This document shows, piece by piece, positions 62,036 to 64,000 of a stretch of DNA of 64,000 nucleotides. Every line of letters begins with the position of its first letter. Positions within the stretch are counted from its first letter, which is position 1. The translations under genes and the position numbers were made by a program. The notes below the pieces were generated by a model. That model was not told the DNA's origin. It made no database searches and saw only the letters and a program-made list of their open reading frames with translations. Source of the DNA: Brachycybe producta (lineage: Eukaryota > Arthropoda > Diplopoda > Playtdesmida > Andrognathidae); the NCBI GenBank assembly GCA_036925085.1, contig JAUPFP010000001.1:3208001-3272000 (forward strand), read 5' to 3'.

Positions 62036-62571
62036 TTTTTTTAAAGATTTTATTGATTTTATGTGGAGTTTTAAAAGTGGGCCCACCATGTTAATAAGTA
62101 ACCTTATAAATAAGAGTGTAGAAGGGCCAAAAGTGTAGGTTTTTTTGTTGATTTAGGGACTAGAAAGCTCCACGTGTGAGCTCAACTGTGGATTAGCCTC
62201 TTAGATTATCTAATAATAATAATAATAATAAAAAGAACCTGCTCCTATTATTCTTATTTATCTGTTTAGAAAAATTGGGTGAATTTTGTTTTGTTTTCCC
62301 ATCACATTTATTATTATGGTGATGATGAGTCAATAATCAAATATGGGACACTGAGAGGGTCCTGGGAAAATGAGAGGCTTTTTTTGAGGACAGTCTCCAC
62401 CCTTTTTCTCCCCTTTACTATACACGTGACATTTTTTTTTTGTGCAACACGCGTAAATCCCGCTTAATAATGCAAAGTCAAGAAACGGAAGTAGAAATTT
62501 GCTTAAATAAACCAAGAACAACTGAAAAAAGAAAAATCCATTTGTAAAATTCAAAGGATTTTATGGCGGCC

Positions 62572-63303
62572 CAAATTCAAGAATGGAAAGTAAACTCTTG
62601 AAAAATCAGCTTAAACACTCTGTAAACAGGGTTCCAATCATTGAAAAATGTATTTTATTTCAGAAAAAATTAAAAAAAAAAAATCGAAAAAAATCGAAAA
62701 AAAGAAATTGAAAAAAAAATCGAAAAAAATCAAAATATCGAAAAGCCAAAAAAAATCAAAATATACGATTTTTTTAAAAAAAAAAAGTATCGCATGATAT
62801 TTTAAAAAAATATCGAAATATTGAAAATCCGGAAAAAGGCAAAATATACGATATTTATTACAAAAAAGTATCGCATGATATTTTTTAAAAAATATCGAAA
62901 TATTGAAAAGCCAAAAAAAGACGAAATATACGATATTTTTTTTAAAAAAAAAAGTATCGCACGATATTTAAAAATATCGAAATGATTCAAGTGTTAAGTT
63001 TTCTTTCTTGAAAAATGGAAAAAATCGAAACAAAAATAAAAAAAAATTGAAAAAATCGAGAGAAAAAAATCGAAAAAAAATAAAAAAAATCGAAAAAAAA
63101 TCGAACAAAATCGAAAAAAATCGAAATATTAAAAAGCCGAAAAAAGTCGAAATATACGATATTTTTTTAAAAAGTATGGCATGATACATGTATTTAAAAA
63201 AATACCTAAAATTTTGCCGGCTCCACTCTCGAACATAGGTATGTTGGAACCTAGTTTAGAGGATTCAAGTGTTAAGTTTTTTTCTTCTTGAATTTGGGCC
63301 TTA
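62572..63303. mobile_element. GGCCCAAATTCAAGAA foldback element filled with an A-rich tandem repeat
   Basis: GGCCCAAATTCAAGAATGG at 62572 and TTCTTCTTGAATTTGGGCC ending near 63301 are inverted, with ACAGGGTTCCAATCA / TATGTTGGAACCTAG next. Between them, 62650-63190 is low-complexity: AAAAAAATCG runs and units with ATATACGATATTTTT, AAAGTATCGCATGATA and AATATCGAAATATTGAAAAG. No gene. Confidence 0.7.
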
Positions 63304-63576
63304 TAACCTCCTCCTCTTTTTCATATCCCATTTGTAATATGGAGAGAATGAAAATTAATTGATTGGTAAATAGGGACTTTGTGCCCCTCAATCAACCTCT
63401 TGAATGAGGGGTGGGGGGAATAAATTTTAAAAAAGGGCATAAGGTTTATTAGTGGCAAACGATAACAAAATCAGAGTAAACATCTTAATATACAGTGTAA
63501 ACGTCACTCTATATCTGTGGATTTTTTGGGCGTTTGTAAAAAAAAAACAATGTTTAGAAACTAGAAGAGTTATCAT

Positions 63577-63902
63577 TAGGGCTCCGGATTATTATGCAAA
63601 TATCAATGCAAATGTTTCTCAATTTGTGGCTCAAGTGCCAATTGTCAAGTAATCAATCATCATCATTAGATAAACCAACAATTATAGTTTTTTAAATCAA
63701 AAATAGGCTAATTAGAGGCTAGATTCATTGGTTACTATCAGTTGCCAGCTAGAAAATTCTAGCCTTTAACCATTAAGTTTTAATTTTAAAAAAACTTATA
63801 ATTGTTGGTTGGTCTAAACCGAGATTTTTACTTCACAATTGGCACTTCGGGCCAAAGACTGAGAAACATTTGCTTTTATATTTCATAAAAATCCGAACCC
63901 TA
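63577..63902. mobile_element. hAT-like foldback MITE, copy E
   Basis: TAGGGCTCCGGATTATTATG at the left and CATAAAAATCCGAACCCTA at the right. GTGGCTCAAGTGCCAATTGT / ACAATTGGCACTTCGGGCC and TTAGAGGCTAGATTC / TTCTAGCCTTTAACC are inside. No octamer duplication was found. An ACTAGAAGAGTTA core sits directly beside its left end. Confidence 0.75.
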
Positions 63903-64000
63903 TTTTTTGTTTAACTTTTGCCCAATAAAAATATAGAAATTTGAAGTTTTCCATAAAAAAAAGTTTATATTTAAATATATTTATATGAAAATTCATTTAA

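Larger units (their letters stand above)
41241..64000. other. gene-poor, repeat-rich DNA
   Basis: I recognise no exon of a known protein in this stretch on either strand. The short open frames here fall on palindromes, homopolymers or tandem repeats. The identifiable content is the foldback elements, tandem arrays and poly(G/C) tracts listed separately; the remainder is A/T-rich DNA in which I see nothing. Confidence 0.5.

Overview
This is a window of AT-rich animal nuclear DNA. It has intron-containing genes with GT-AG junctions, an LTR retrotransposon, and a very dense load of inverted-repeat (foldback) elements, minisatellites and homopolymer tracts. The two recognisable host genes, TRAPPC12 (a TRAPP trafficking-complex subunit with TPRs) and single-minded (a bHLH-PAS transcription factor), point to a bilaterian animal. 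The repeat-rich, AT-rich intergenic DNA suggests an invertebrate, but I cannot name the phylum. I recognised no tRNA or rRNA gene and no prokaryotic feature.

Layout. 1-5735: AT-rich DNA with two hAT-like MITEs, foldback units and tandem repeats. Two small in-phase exons on the minus strand (2738-2625 and 1065-982) may be the start of an unidentified membrane-protein gene that leaves the window to the left. 5736-17205: a complete, apparently young Ty3/Gypsy-type element on the minus strand, with 849-bp LTRs that differ at one base by eye. Its gag and a very long pol are both open, and a UUUAAAC slippery site with a predicted pseudoknot joins them. Pol carries roughly 1,050 extra residues after the integrase. 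17206-23181: TRAPPC12 on the plus strand in nine coding exons (638 aa), preceded by three perfect TGACGTCA sites. The retroelement ends about 460 bp upstream of its start codon. 23182-32227: intergenic DNA full of foldback elements. 32228-40498: single-minded on the minus strand in eight coding exons (819 aa), convergent with TRAPPC12. 40499-64000: no gene recognised. This part holds a tandem array just upstream of single-minded and many foldback elements, satellites and poly(G/C) tracts.

The dominant unexplained structure is a repeat built on the core ACTAGAAGGGTAGC and its complement. I count more than 50 occurrences by eye. They occur as inverted pairs, as tandem arrays with about 310-bp, 135-bp or 120-bp periods, and as the centre of larger foldback elements whose outer arms differ. 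A second family is a hAT-type MITE (TAGGGCTCGG ends, 8-bp target duplications), including one copy inserted inside another copy 109 bp past the single-minded stop codon.

Exon boundaries were set by hand from splice signals, reading-frame continuity and remembered family similarity. Nothing here was aligned or searched by computer.
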